The notes beneath the pieces are model-generated. The model saw nothing but the letters and a program-made list of their open reading frames with translations. It was not told the origin of the DNA and did no database searches. A DNA stretch of 64,000 nt, taken from positions 5,543,671 to 5,607,670 of the forward strand of contig CAJSYZ010000002.1 in assembly GCA_910574455.1 (NCBI GenBank). Reading direction: 5' to 3'. Made by a program: the position numbers and the translations under genes. Of this stretch, positions 1-10,825 are shown piece by piece. Source of the DNA: Trichaptum fuscoviolaceum (Eukaryota > Basidiomycota > Agaricomycetes > Hymenochaetales > Trichaptaceae). Each line of letters begins with the position of its first letter. Positions within the stretch are counted from its first letter, which is position 1.

Positions 1-3000
1 GTTCACAGATGCGATTTCTGGTATGCTCTGCGAACTTCTCCATGTTGCACGTTCTGATATTTTACTCAAGGTGCGAAGCCAGGCCGCCATGCTGATGCGG
101 GATTGCAGAGTCCCCGGCATTCAAAAGGAAGTGAACTCCTTGTCCGAGAGCTTGGCCACTCATGTCAAGGACGCCCAAGAGAACCAGGGTAGAGCAGCGG
201 AGCTCTTCGGCGTGTCCCAGATGAGCTTCAGGCAGAAGAGTACTTCACTCCATAGAGCCTCGATGGCAAGTCCACATCTTCTTCTGGGCTTTTTTTGAGC
301 GAAAAGCTGATATAACTTGTTAGGACCTTGCAGCGGCTTGCACAAAAGCCGAAGTGGACGCAATTAATCTTAAGATTCGGACCCTTGAAAATGCCTTGAA
401 GAAAAATCCGACCATTCTGGAACGCGTAGAAATAGCTGAAAATTATCAACCACATTCTTATGTAACTTACATTCCGGACTACAGTAATCCACGAAAGCAG
501 CGTGAAGACGCACTCATCGAAACCATATCGCTTCTTCAGCTCATCAGTGGCGATTCTTCGATCACGGAGGACGTCACAGCCATTTCGTGGTTTCATAGGG
601 CAGCTAGTCTTTCCAACTCCTTGGGCTCCCTCGGCCTCAGAGACGAAGCTCTCCAACTGAGCATCATTGCTCACAATGTCGTACACAAACTTTACGACTC
701 CAACAAGGACTTCTTCAAACATGATATAGCCATATCGTTGTGCATCCTATCAGTCCGCCTCAGTGACATGGGTAGAAACGAGGAGGCCCTCGAGCGTATT
801 CAGGAAGCCGTTTCGATGGTCAGAGAGCTGGCAGAGCAGAATCCGGGCGCCTTCACTCCTGATCTTGCGCGCTCGTTGTACCACCTATCCCTCCGCCTCA
901 GTGACATGGGTAGAAAAGAGGAAGCCCTTGAGCGTATTCAGGAAGCCGTTTCGATGTACAGAGAGCTGGCAAAGCAGAATCCGGGTGCCTTCACTCCTGA
1001 TCGTGCGCGCTCGTTGTACCACCTATCCCTCCGCCTCAGTGACATGGGTAGAAAAGAGGAAGCCCTTGAGCGTATTCAGGAAGCCGTTTCGATGGTCAGA
1101 GAGCTGGCAGAGCAGAATCCGGGCGCCTTCACTCCTGATCTTGCGCGCTCGTTGTACCACCTATCCCTCCGCCTCAGTGACATGGGTAGAAAAGAGGAAG
1201 CCCTTGAGCGTATTCAGGAAGCCGTTTCGATGTACAGAGAGCTGGCAGAGCAGAATCCGGGCGCCTTCACTCCTGATCTTGCGCGCTCGTTGTACCACCT
1301 ATCCCTCCGCCTCAGTGACATGGGTAGAAAAGAGGAGGCCTTTGAGCGTATTCAGGAAGCCGTTTCGATGGTCAGAGAGCTGGCAGAGCAGAATCCGGGC
1401 GCCTTCACTCCTGATCTTGCGCGCTCGTTGTACCACCTATCCCTCCGCCTCAGTGACATGGGTAGAAAAGAGGAAGCCCTTGAGCGTATTCAGGAAGCCG
1501 TTTCGATGTACAGAGAGCTGGCAAAGCAGAATCCGGGTGCCTTCACTCCTGATCGTGCGCGCTCGTTGTACCACCTATCCCTCCGCCTCAGTGACATGGG
1601 TAGAAAAGAGGAAGCCCTTGAGCGTATTCAGGAAGCCGTTTCGATGGTCAGAGAGCTGGCAGAGCAGAATCCGGGCGCCTTCACTCCTGATCTTGCGCGC
1701 TCGTTGTACCACCTATCCCTCCGCCTCAGTGACATGGGTAGAAAAGAGGAAGCCCTTGAGCGTATTCAGGAAGCCGTTTCGATGTACAGAGAGCTGGCAG
1801 AGCAGAATCCGGGCGCCTTCACTCCTGATCTTGCGCGCTCGTTGTACCACCTATCCCTCCGCCTCAGTGACATGGGTAGAAAAGAGGAGGCCTTTGAGCG
1901 TATTCAGGAAGCCGTTTCGATGGTCAGAGAGCTGGCAGAGCAGAATCCGGGCGCCTTCACTCCTGATCTGGCGCGCTCGTTGTACACCACCTATCCCTCC
2001 GCCTCAGTGACATGGGTAGAAAAGAGGAAGCCCTTGAGCGTATTCAGGAAGCCGTTTCGATGTACAGAGAGCTGGCAAAGCAGAATCCGGGTGCCTTCAC
2101 TCCTGATCGTGCGCGCTCGTTGTACCACCTATCCCTCCGCCTCAGTGACATGGGTAGAAAAGAGGAAGCCCTTGAGCGTATTCAGGAAGCCGTTTCGATG
2201 GTCAGAGAGCTGGCAGAGCAGAATCCGGGCGCCTTCACTCCTAATCTTGCGAGCTCGTTGGAAGTTCTCTCCAACCGCCTCAGTGACATGGGTAGAAAAG
2301 AGGAAGCCCTTGAGCGTATTCAGGAAGCCGTTTCGATGGTCAGAGAGCTGGCAGAGCAGAATCCGGGCGCCTTCACTCCTGATCTTGCGAGCTCGTTGGA
2401 AGTTCTCTCCAACTGCCTCAGTGACATGGGTAGAAAGGAGGAAGCCCAGGAGCGTATCCAGGAAGCCGTTTCGATGGTCAGAGAGCTGGCAAAGCAGAAT
2501 CCGGGCGCCTTCACTCCTAATTTGGCGCACTCGTTGCAAGTACTCTCCAACCGCCTCAGTGACATGGGTAGAAAAGAGGAGGCCTTTGAGCGTATTCAGG
2601 AAGCCGTTTCGATGGTCAGAGAGCTGGCAGAGCAGAATCCGGGCGCCTTCACTCCTAATCTTGCGAGCTCGTTGGAAGTTCTCTCCAACCGCCTCAGTGA
2701 CATGGGTAGAAAAGAGGAAGCCCTCGAGCGTATTAAGGAAGTCGTGTCGATACGTAGAGAGCTGGCAGAGCAGAACCCAAACATCTTCCTCGCTCATTCT
2801 TTATGGGCTCTATCCACTTATCATTCTGATCTCGGTGAGAAAGAGGAAGCTCTTAAAGCAATGCAAGAGTCCACAAGTCTCTACGAGAAACTGGCGGAGA
2901 AGTACGACGTATCCAATGATTTTGCTGGTTCTTTGGATCAGTTGCAAGACTGTCTCAACAAGGTTGGCAGGACTAACGAAGCTCGACAAACCGAGCAGAA

Positions 3001-3043
3001 GGCAAATGCGATTAGGGAAAAGATCAAGGAGAGGGTTTCGTGA
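1..3043 (+). pseudogene. TPR-array gene, 5'-truncated by the window, frameshifted
   Basis: This is the 3' part of a helical-bundle plus TPR gene. Comparison with the intact paralogues places the tail of exon 3 at 1-20, an intron at 21-70, exon 4 at 71-265 (195 nt, containing AAELFGVSQM, equivalent to NKLFGVDRM elsewhere), an intron at 266-323 and the TPR exon from 324. The 266-323 intron begins GCAAGT and ends AG, so it is a GC-AG intron. The linker is diverged (LKIRTLENAL, then RKQREDALIETISLLQL), followed by about 16 TPR units of 46 residues. A 2-nt insertion near 1985 (TGTACACCAC where sister units have TGTACCAC) shifts the frame. The TPR frame resumes at about 2012 and runs to TGA at 3041-3043. 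Either the gene is broken or the assembly is wrong inside near-identical repeats. I infer no enzymatic role; TPR arrays bind proteins. Confidence 0.8.
768..2839 (+). repeat. Tandem array of 138-bp TPR units with a 552-bp higher-order period
   Basis: Units start at 768, 906, 1044, 1182, 1320, 1458, 1596, 1734, 1872, 2012, 2150, 2288, 2426, 2564 and 2702, all 138 bp apart except 1872 to 2012 (140 bp). The variants SMYRELAKQ/DRAR, SMVRELAEQ/DLAR, SMYRELAEQ/DLAR and EEAFERI/SMVRELAEQ occur in this order in 906-1457 and again in 1458-2011. The two 552-bp blocks are almost identical, and a third begins at 2012. Units after 2150 diverge (SLEVLSNRL instead of SLYHLSLRL). The pattern indicates recent block duplication by unequal exchange. 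Confidence 0.93.
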
Positions 3044-3682
3044 TCATGACTATGTTAGCGACATTCTGTGGCGTAAATTTTTGGTTCGGATGGAACTACA
3101 TGTATGTACATAGTTGCTATTTGCACAATGCGGACAACGAGATGGTGCCGGACCGACGAGTATGTCATTCGACGTCAAACAGATCGGGCGTTCCGTGCAG
3201 CAACATAGGCGGTTCTTTTGTGGCTGAGAACAGATGACAACGCTTTCGGGTAACTTGCACCCAGGTCGTGCGACGGGAAGCGCCTCTGAAGCAAAATCCT
3301 CCGAACGCCAACGATTCTTTCTCAACTGTATGGGCGGGATCGATCTAACGACGAATCTTGCAAGAAAACAATACTGCACGATGAGATTGTCATTCCCCAC
3401 TAGGTTTTGTGGCGCTACGGACGAGCATTGTATACGGAGCTGCATTGCGTCGAGTCTCTATGAGTTTGGTTATCCGATATGCTGCTCCTGCTTTCGAATT
3501 CTTTTACTGCTTTTCGGATAGTGATATGTGAAAAATATACCGCCGACTCAATGAGCGAACTTATATCAGACGAAGGTCAACAATCCAAAAATGCTTTCGT
3601 CCATATGTGATAATTGTCGAAGATAAAGATGCAAAAATGAATGTGGCAAATAGATAAGTACTCTGAATAAATCCGATCCAAA
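3044..3682. other. Intergenic, nothing recognised
   Basis: This 640-bp stretch lies between the stop of the TPR gene and the 3' end of the convergent E2-variant gene. The short open frames on both strands have no recognisable motif, and no repeat boundaries were seen. Confidence 0.5.
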
Positions 3683-4544
3683 TCAACTCGCGGAGTCAGT
3701 ACTGATTGGCCATGAATTCAAGCCTAGCCTCGCTCGCATTGTGTTAATGTCGCCCTTTGATGTCTCAAAGAACAAAGCTTCCTGGGCGCCGTTCTTCTTA
3801 ACATCGTACAGCGCTGATGGTGATTGCGATAGCATCGCTGATTGGGTCGCGAGCGCTGAAAAGGAGTTCACAGATTCGTTGTACCTTGTTGACCATCTCA
3901 TCAGGTTCTTTATCCGAGAAAAGAGAACGAGTTACATACATTCTAGAGATGTTAAAAGTTAATTACTGTCCGATACAACGAGCTAAAAAGATGTACAAGA
4001 CAAGAAACTCACTTGAAAGCCTCCTTGTTGAGACAGTCGGTCTCGTTCAAATTATCGAGAGTCTGTTTCTTGAAGACTACTTTTATCCAATGTAGAACAT
4101 GGAAAATATGATCCTGTTTAGGTCTGTTATGAACAATCAGATGGTTGTCGTACAGTGAAAACAATCTTCTTCTGACACACCTCCAATGAGGAAAACGAAC
4201 AGATAGATTTAGTGAACCGTCCTTCTGCGAAATGAGCGGGTGGAAAATGTCGGTTATGAAGGTTACTGATGGAGCGCGAGATGGATAGTCTGTAGGAAAT
4301 TGTATCCGGAACTTCAATATCGAGTCGGCGTAGTAACCTTCAGTCGGGGTGGTTAATAGGATATGTGAAGATTGAAACGATTGTGTGTTGTCTGACCTTG
4401 GTGGACGAAGAGAACAGCATCCCATATGAGCACTGATTCTGCAGACGGAATAACGTACATTCCTTTAGGACAGTGGTCCTCGTTCTTCAACGCAGCATAC
4501 TCCATTGAGACTTCCGCTGTAGCAATAAGGCTGTCATTATCCAT
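3683..4544 (-). CDS. AKTIP/FTS-like ubiquitin-conjugating enzyme variant (UEV)
   Basis: The model has four exons: 4544-4397, 4337-4181, 4123-4013 and 3884-3683, with consistent phases, giving 205 residues. The protein has a UBC fold: KGMYVIPSAESVLIW (helix 1 and strand region), YYADSILKFRIQFPTDYP, then IFHPLISQKDGSLNLSVRFPHW and a C-terminal helical part ending LGLNSWP. The HP motif is followed by no cysteine where an active E2 has its catalytic Cys, and the HPL...GSLNL..RFPHW block matches AKTIP/FTS, an E2 variant that links Hook adaptors to FHIP on early endosomes. Family assignment is from recalled AKTIP sequence features; function in this fungus is inference. The last intron (3885-4012, 128 nt) is longer than the others (57-59 nt), so a micro-exon may be missing. 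Start ATG 4544 is the first in frame and precedes the conserved EYAALKNE segment. Confidence 0.82.
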
Positions 4545-4866
4545 ATTCGCTTCCTTTGTCCTTCCAAGTTAACCAGATAGTATTACGATGTTGTAACCAA
4601 GATAGTTAGTTTCTGAGTATCTGACGATCAGAAGAAATCCATGAAACGATTGTATTCTATGTAGTAGCAAGGATTGGAAGCGGCTGCCTCAATAAGTATG
4701 ACAGCTTGCCGGAATTCAAACAGATATCGAGATGAGTGGAATCCTGTGCCAGCGGCGGGATGGAGTGCACTCAGGCTGTCTTCAAGTTGAACTTACGTCA
4801 CGGAGCAATTGATTCAAGTTAAAAACACTGCCAGTGGCATTCCCACGGTTAGCAATACTTTCAAAA

Positions 4867-4874
4867 CTTCAGCC
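4867..4874 (+). repeat. Left copy of 8-bp target-site duplication
   Basis: CTTCAGCC lies immediately outside the left terminus of the hAT element. The same octamer follows the right terminus at 10080-10087. An 8-bp duplication is diagnostic of hAT transposition. Confidence 0.92.
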
Positions 4875-4893
4875 TAGTGTACGGTGGGTTACT
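4875..4893 (+). repeat. Left terminal inverted repeat of hAT element
   Basis: TAGTGTACGGTGGGTTACT pairs with the right end with one mismatch (G/A at position 14). Confidence 0.88.
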
Positions 4894-5107
4894 TACTAGT
4901 TGTACACCGGTGAATTATTAACGTCATTATTCACGTGAATATTCACGTGAATAACCTGAGGAGGAAAAAACATAGGTTAATTACCCATTTGAGACACCTT
5001 CAAGTTGCCGGGTATACCCGGATACAGAAAATTTTTCATAGATTGTAAACTTCTACAGCATAGTGCTTGTATATACTAGTATAAACTCTACCGCACAAAA
5101 GTCATCA

Positions 5108-8100
5108 ATGTTGGTGCACTCTTCTGACCAAGTACACTTGATGAATGCTCAGGAGGTGGAGGAGAGGTTGTCATTGCTGCATCTTGGTTTATCCAGCTTG
5201 CCGTTATCAATCCCAAAGAGTAACCAGTATTACTTCTTTGACGTATTTGCGCCTGATCCGGAGAAGGTTGAGGACTTTGGCGAGGAGGGTGCCGTAAACC
5301 ATGCCTTGGAGGTGGCATTTTGTCCAGATAGCCGCAAATCTGGTCCAATAGTGTTTAAGGAGTGTGGAACGGGTCTTGATGCAGTTGTAGATGTGCTACG
5401 GAAATACATCGAGAAATTTCCATATTCTGCTGTGTTACAGAAATGGATCATAGATCTGGAAGCAGCAGTTCAGGCTGTTCAGGCAGTACAAGCGGTTCCC
5501 AGAAGTGCGGATGTACGTACTTACTGCTATAGTTAAAATGATGTATATGAAACTAAACAGTTATTTTTATCTTAGACCCAGCTTTCTAACGATGGTCCTT
5601 TATTACCTCCGATAGTCAATGCAGCATCTGTCAAGAAGTCTGCATTTGATGCTCTGAAACCAAAACATAGAGGCTCACAGGAGGAAAGTGGAAAACTAGG
5701 AGCAGCCAATACACTCAAGTCGAGACAACAACCAAAGAAACAAAAGCAGAAGCGCCTTTCAAAAGCATCCAGTATTAGTCACACTACCGGCACTTCACCA
5801 TCAGACCGCATTGACTACACCTCTCTCTACAAGGACACCACTCATGCCGAAGTCAAGAGCTCAAAAGGGGCTGGAGGAGCTACTGCATGTGAAATGCTTG
5901 ATTTGGTGTCAATTCCATGCTATCGAATAGCAGATGTGGACGCAAAACTTGCATATCGATGTGCAGGTGCATCTCTGGGGTGTAATATCTCCTGGGTTGC
6001 TCCTCGTGCAAAAGATAGGGTTCTGAAGCATGCTGAAAAATGCAATGCATTATCTCAAGAGCAGAGGCAGGCAGCCAGCTCTGAATTGATTCGAGGAGCT
6101 CCGGGAGCTAAGCTTGCTAAACTTCAACATGATGAACGCACAGCCAGCAGCTCTTTATCTCAAACCAACACTTTGCACCCTGCAACAAATACGAGCCATT
6201 CTCAATCTATGTCTCTTCCACCAAAGAAGATTGATCTCAAAATACTAGGCAAACGTGCCTACCGCGAGAAGCTCAAGGCAACAACAGACTTCAATATCCT
6301 CACTTTCATTTGTGCAAGTGGAATTCCTCCTACTGTTGTTGATCTTTCATCGTGGAAGGAGATCTTCATGGGTCTAGGTGTTGACTATACACCAGTCAGC
6401 TCTACAACACTGGTTGACCGGATGATCCCTAGTGAGGCGGCACTGGTTGAAAGTCGCCAGATTGCTTTTCTTCAAAAGTGCGAGAATCTGACTATATCGT
6501 TTGATGGCAATTCTACACAGAATCAGCAATCAGCATATACTGTACATGTAATAACTCCAATGCGGCGCTCCTTTCTTGTTGAGGTTGATGAGTCTTCTGA
6601 AATATCTCATACTGGGAAATATATTCGAGACATCATCAAGCCAGTAAGTAATTCATCTTCTTTGATTAGACTATAATTCTGAATATTGCTGTTCTAGATA
6701 ATACTTAAAATTGGTCAACATCGTTTCCGAGCAATTTGCTCCGATAATACGGGAAATACTACAGTTGGTCGCAATCTAATTGCGGAAGAATTTCCATAGA
6801 TTCTGAGACTTCCTGATCCATGTCATCGCCTTAATTGCTTATGCGGAGATATTATTAAGATTTCACATTTTAAAGATGTGAGTAATTCAAGGTCATAACC
6901 TATAAGTCCCGTGTTGATTGTATATCATTTCAGCCCATCAAGGTTATCAGACGCACTGTTAAGTTCTTTAAAAAGTCAAATCATGCTGCAGAGCATCTAA
7001 AGGAGAAGCGAAGGGCTAAGAATATAAATCGGGGCCTGAAGTCCATTGGGAAGACTCGCTTTGCAACTTTATATCATTCAGGAAACTCTTTGCGTTCTTG
7101 TCTACCGGCTATATCTGAGCTTGTTCAAGATAGTACAGTTGTTATACCGGTGAGTATTGTACAGTTCTCTGACACCTTTACTCTATACTCACATTTATCT
7201 TAGGACGTCAACCACTATTTTATGCCTGGCCTCTCAATGTCTGGATTTATGTTTGCATTGGAGCAGTTTGTAACTGTTCTGGCTCCAATTGCAAACTCTA
7301 TAACATGCCTTGAAGCATCAAATGCTACAATTGCAGACGTCTATCTGTTCTGGTTGGCATGCACTGCTTCAATAAATGATATCATCTGCAGCAATACATT
7401 GCCATTGGCAACTGCAGAGGATGTCCGATCTGCTGTCAACTTCCGATTTAACCAGATGATTAACGAGGCTCCAGATGATGTTTATGTTACAGCATTTGTG
7501 CTACATCCAGGTAAAGCTCATTTTATCTATCTCTTGACATTTAGCTGATGTCCTTTAGGCTACCGAGGGGCAAATATTTTGAAAGAGCTTAATCCACTTG
7601 CAATCCAGAAGCTCAAGATAACTGGCGGTACAGGTAGTCATACGGTGTCAGCAAAGCTTCCAGAACTCGTAACCCGAGTTGGAAAATGCCTTATCAAAAT
7701 GCTTCGAAACCAATATGAAGCACTCAATTCCCGTGTTGCAGATCTTACGCCTGCAGAAGCTTTGTCAAGGCTTCGAGAGCAGATCATTCTTTATCTTAAG
7801 GGTGCTTATCCATTTAATCGACCTTTCCGCGAAGGTCGTGACTATCCAGGTGCATGGTGGAATGCACTAAATGCTGTACATGACGCACAGCCATTGGCAG
7901 TATGTACTCTATTTCCATTCTAACTTAGCAAAGGTACTAAAAGCACTTATATTGATTCCTAGTACTTGGCTAAAATCCTATTTGATGTTACACCAAACTC
8001 AATGGAAGATGAGCGAACAGCTTCAACATTTACATGGCTCAATAGCTACCTTCGAAACCGACAAGATGTACAAACACTTGCACGTATGACAAAGATCCGA

Positions 8101-8599
8101 CAGTGGTACATGAAAGGAGACCCAGAAGTAAGAATTATTTCACTAAATTGCAGTATATAATGTAGCTAACCGGACTTCTAAATCCTTCTAGATCATTGAA
8201 ACCTCAAAACCATTCCGGCCATCTGTTAAATTTCGTGATCTCAAGAAGACAGTCTTTACGGAATCTACACATAAACGAAAGCGAAGCAATTCTAATGGAA
8301 GCAAAGATGCATCATCCGGTGATGAATCTGATAATGATATAACGGGTACTGACAAGGATGACAACAGTGATGACGAGGACCTTGAAATTCAGGTTAAACA
8401 GAATGAAGATGAAGGGCTAATGTCAATGCACGGGAAGACTCTTGATGTTGCAAAGATTGTTGACCTTAAATCCCCTGCTTTGCTTGATATTCTCTCAAGC
8501 GGACCTTTGTTTGAGCAGAATACATCTGAGCAAGTAATATCATTACCAGTAGCAGAGCAGGTGTCTTTCACCAATGAGGAGATCATTTGGGACATGTAA
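5108..8599 (+). pseudogene. hAT transposase (DUF659 plus C-terminal dimerisation region), disabled
   Basis: Exons read by eye: 5108-5512, 5576-6643, 6698-6877, 6934-7149, 7204-7510, 7559-7899, 7973-8127 and 8192-8599. Early in exon 2 there is a Cys/His region (YRCAGASLGCNISW...HAEKC) that looks like a BED-type zinc finger. The DUF659 region follows (SFDGNSTQNQQSAYTVHV; SDNTGNTTVGRNL; LPDPCHRLNCL; GKTRFATLYHSGNSLRSCLP). The C-terminus holds the hAT dimerisation block (DERTASTFTWLNSYLRNRQD) and an acidic tail. A single TAG at 6797-6799 interrupts EEFP-IL where a Trp codon is expected (TGG to TAG). Otherwise the frame is open across all exons, so inactivation is recent. ATG 5108 is the first in-frame ATG; 5147 is an alternative. 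Confidence 0.85.
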
Positions 8600-8746
8600 T
8601 AGTTACTACAATCTATTTCTCCCGTTACACTGGAGAGACTCCATCACATTCGCCTCACCCTCCGGCACGGGCATGAGTTCTGACAAGTCCCATACTGCAG
8701 CAATAGTTTCCTCATCCGCCTCGGATTGGTCCTTGCACTTGCGCAA

Positions 8747-9560
8747 TCACGCGCTGCTGTTTGCTTCCCCGTTGCCAGTTGACGGGCCCTCTTCAACAGG
8801 AGCAGAAGGGATGGTTGCGAAGGACTGCACAAGACCCCCGCTGTCCCGTTTGCCAACTTCCATCGGGTGATGCATAAGAGGCCGTTTCTTGCTTGACAAC
8901 AGCTCGCCCTGGATACTCCCAGTGGCTTCATCTGCATCGTCCATCTGGACGTGCTCAAAGTCGTCCACAATGCCATCTTGCTTGTGGAAGGTGCTCTCCA
9001 AGCCTTGCTTGCTGATTGGGCACTCCAATTGCTCGACTGAAAGCATCAAAATGATAGAACCATCTTCAGCCATGTTTGACTTGTATGAGGACAAGTGCTC
9101 AAGGCCGCAAGGATGGACTGGGCCGAGCTTGTGAATCAACCAAGGATGGCTGAGGGTGTCAGTGCAAGTCATACACGTGTGCCGGGCATCATTGAGAATA
9201 CATCTAACAAAGTCTATCCCTATACTGCTGATGTTCTTCTGTCTCAGCATCTCCCAGTCAATCCAGCTGTCACGGAATTGGGAAACAATGTTGTTCATTG
9301 TCTTCTACAGACAGGGACACATTCACCATCATGGAGAACACAATCACACCAACACTCCAGCTGTAACAAGATAGCTATACTCCTCCACTGGGCTGCGGTG
9401 GATGACCTCCGGTGCGAGGTAGCATGGCGTACCGCAAGTAGTCTAGAGAATGGGAATGATAAAGAGTCCTCGAGTAATACTCTGCTAGCCACAGTAGGTC
9501 ATTCTCACCATTATTGTCCCTTACAGCTGAGCTTGACTGATTCCAGAGTGTTGGATGTAG
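8747..9560 (-). pseudogene. Protein-kinase gene fragment (checkpoint kinase/CHK2-Rad53 type) captured inside the hAT element
   Basis: On the minus strand an activation-segment block TCGTPCYLAPEVIHRSP lies near 9370-9440, preceded by a splice-acceptor-like CTCTAG. It is followed by SWSVGVIVFSMM (subdomain IX) near 9320-9360, WIDWEMLRQ...IGIDFVRCILNDAR and TDTLSHPWL (subdomain XI) in 9298-9170, then a hydrophilic tail ending at 8747. The order and spacing fit the C-terminal half of a CHK2/Rad53/Cds1-like kinase, although family assignment is from motif recall only. One base is missing between LV and SWSVG (about 9364), so the fragment is frameshifted. The N-lobe, the catalytic HRD loop and any FHA domain are not visible. 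It lies wholly between the transposon termini, on the opposite strand to the transposase. Confidence 0.7.
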
Positions 9561-10060
9561 CAAGAAGCTAAGAACATGACCCAAAAAACAATTCCAGAGT
9601 GAAAGAGGACAGTGAAAACAAGAGACTGCAACAGGGTAGCAATGACCACGTGTCCGGGATGAAATCAATGGTCTACAAGACCAGGCAAACCCCAGGTTCA
9701 AAGCCGGAGTTCATAAGGCAGAAATGCCCCGCCTGGTCTTGCTGCATCTCCCTGTGCAACTTGCAATGATAATGAGCAAAGGAGTAACAAGCAACAAGCG
9801 ACGCGCGTCGCGCACACGCAAAAGCGACGCGGTTTGGCTGCTTAGTTAATCGGTGTCGTCGACGCGCGCTGCTCGCGTAGCTAAATCAAGTAAAAACCGC
9901 GCCACTGTGGCGTGAGATTTATATGCTCTTATTTGGTTTGAGCACCCTATTCTCACGTTTGGGTATGGGTGAATAACCGGTTAATAACCGGTGAATTATT
10001 GCCCCTTTGAGCGGTTAACTAACCAAGAGTGAATATTCACGGTGAACAACCGCCAAAAGT

Positions 10061-10079
10061 AGTAATCCACCGTACACTA
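10061..10079 (-). repeat. Right terminal inverted repeat of hAT element
   Basis: On the minus strand this end reads TAGTGTACGGTGGATTACT, matching the left end at 4875 with one mismatch. Confidence 0.88.
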
Positions 10080-10087
10080 CTTCAGCC
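10080..10087 (+). repeat. Right copy of 8-bp target-site duplication
   Basis: CTTCAGCC, identical to 4867-4874, directly abuts the right terminus of the hAT element. Confidence 0.92.
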
Positions 10088-10825
10088 ATTCTGCCCACTG
10101 GCAGGCCACCTCTTATCACCTCCGCATCATGACCCGCTGACAGAGTCAAAAAAGTAAACAAGGAATATGACTCAACAGAGTAGATCCAATGCACACTTGA
10201 ACTATTCACGGACATCTTCATGACGATGCCAGTGGCGAGCGCTGGAACAGTGGGCACGAATATCGCCCGACGGGTTCTCTTGTTGCATAGCTACTGCCAG
10301 TGTGAAAGCTTCCGAACAACTCCGAGTCTGTGCTAGTGTTGAGCTCTTCGCTAGGCTACTATGACCCACGCCCTAATAACACGAATTATACACCCCGGCC
10401 GATGGCAACTTCAAATGATACATTCGGCTGTGGTCGTCGTATAATTACCGTGAGTTCAAGCCACATACAATCTCATTATGCCCGCAAAGTTTTCCCCTGC
10501 CTGAAAATAGTTTTGGATCGACGCCGGCACAGAACTTCGCAGCTCCTCGGGACTACACAGCACTGATTCGGAGATGGCGATGCCACATCAAAATTCTCAC
10601 GGAGCAATGCAGGTCCATCACATCAAAAGGACTCGAACATCAAAGCTATACTACCTCATGAAAATAAGCATCCGGTCCTCTATTTCAAGCTTCTGATGCG
10701 TATTTTTCTGCATTCGCGTATGGAGATCGATTGATCGCAGTGTGCGATGTTGATCCTGTCAAAGTCATAAATGCGAAGCTGGCGACGCGTTTCCTGTTGC
10801 CTCCAAGAGCGCTCTTGTGTCCGTC
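10088..10825. other. Intergenic region upstream of glutaminase-like gene
   Basis: No coding region is recognised. The stretch contains the near-palindrome ACTGCCAGTG at about 10293, a motif repeated in other intergenic segments of this window. It should include the promoter of the gene starting at 10826, but no convincing TATA box was seen. Confidence 0.4.

Larger units (their letters stand above)
4875..10079 (+). mobile_element. Complete hAT-family DNA transposon, 5205 bp
   Basis: The termini are inverted: the left end starts TAGTGTACGGTGG and the right end reads the same on the minus strand, with one mismatch in about 19 bp. The element is bounded by 8-bp direct duplications CTTCAGCC. Both subterminal regions carry CCGGTGAATTATT (about 4907 and 9983) and the partly palindromic motif GTGAATATTCAC, likely transposase-binding repeats. 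Inside are a plus-strand DUF659/hAT transposase gene (5108-8599) with an internal stop, and a minus-strand fragment of a protein kinase gene (about 8747-9560). The preserved ends and target duplication suggest a fairly young insertion, although the transposase is now disabled. It could still be moved by a transposase from another copy. Confidence 0.9.

Noticed and set aside
763..2010. A 415-residue open frame (TWVEKRKPLSVFRKPFR repeats) overlapping the TPR array
   Set aside because: It is the +1 shadow of the 138-bp repeats; the TPR frame has the conserved family motifs, and periodicity alone keeps the shadow open.
2129..2797. Long minus-strand open frames opposite the TPR arrays here and at 23982-24755, 33432-34004 and 53793-54255
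   Set aside because: They mirror the repeats on the opposite strand, lack a start context and have no independent motifs.
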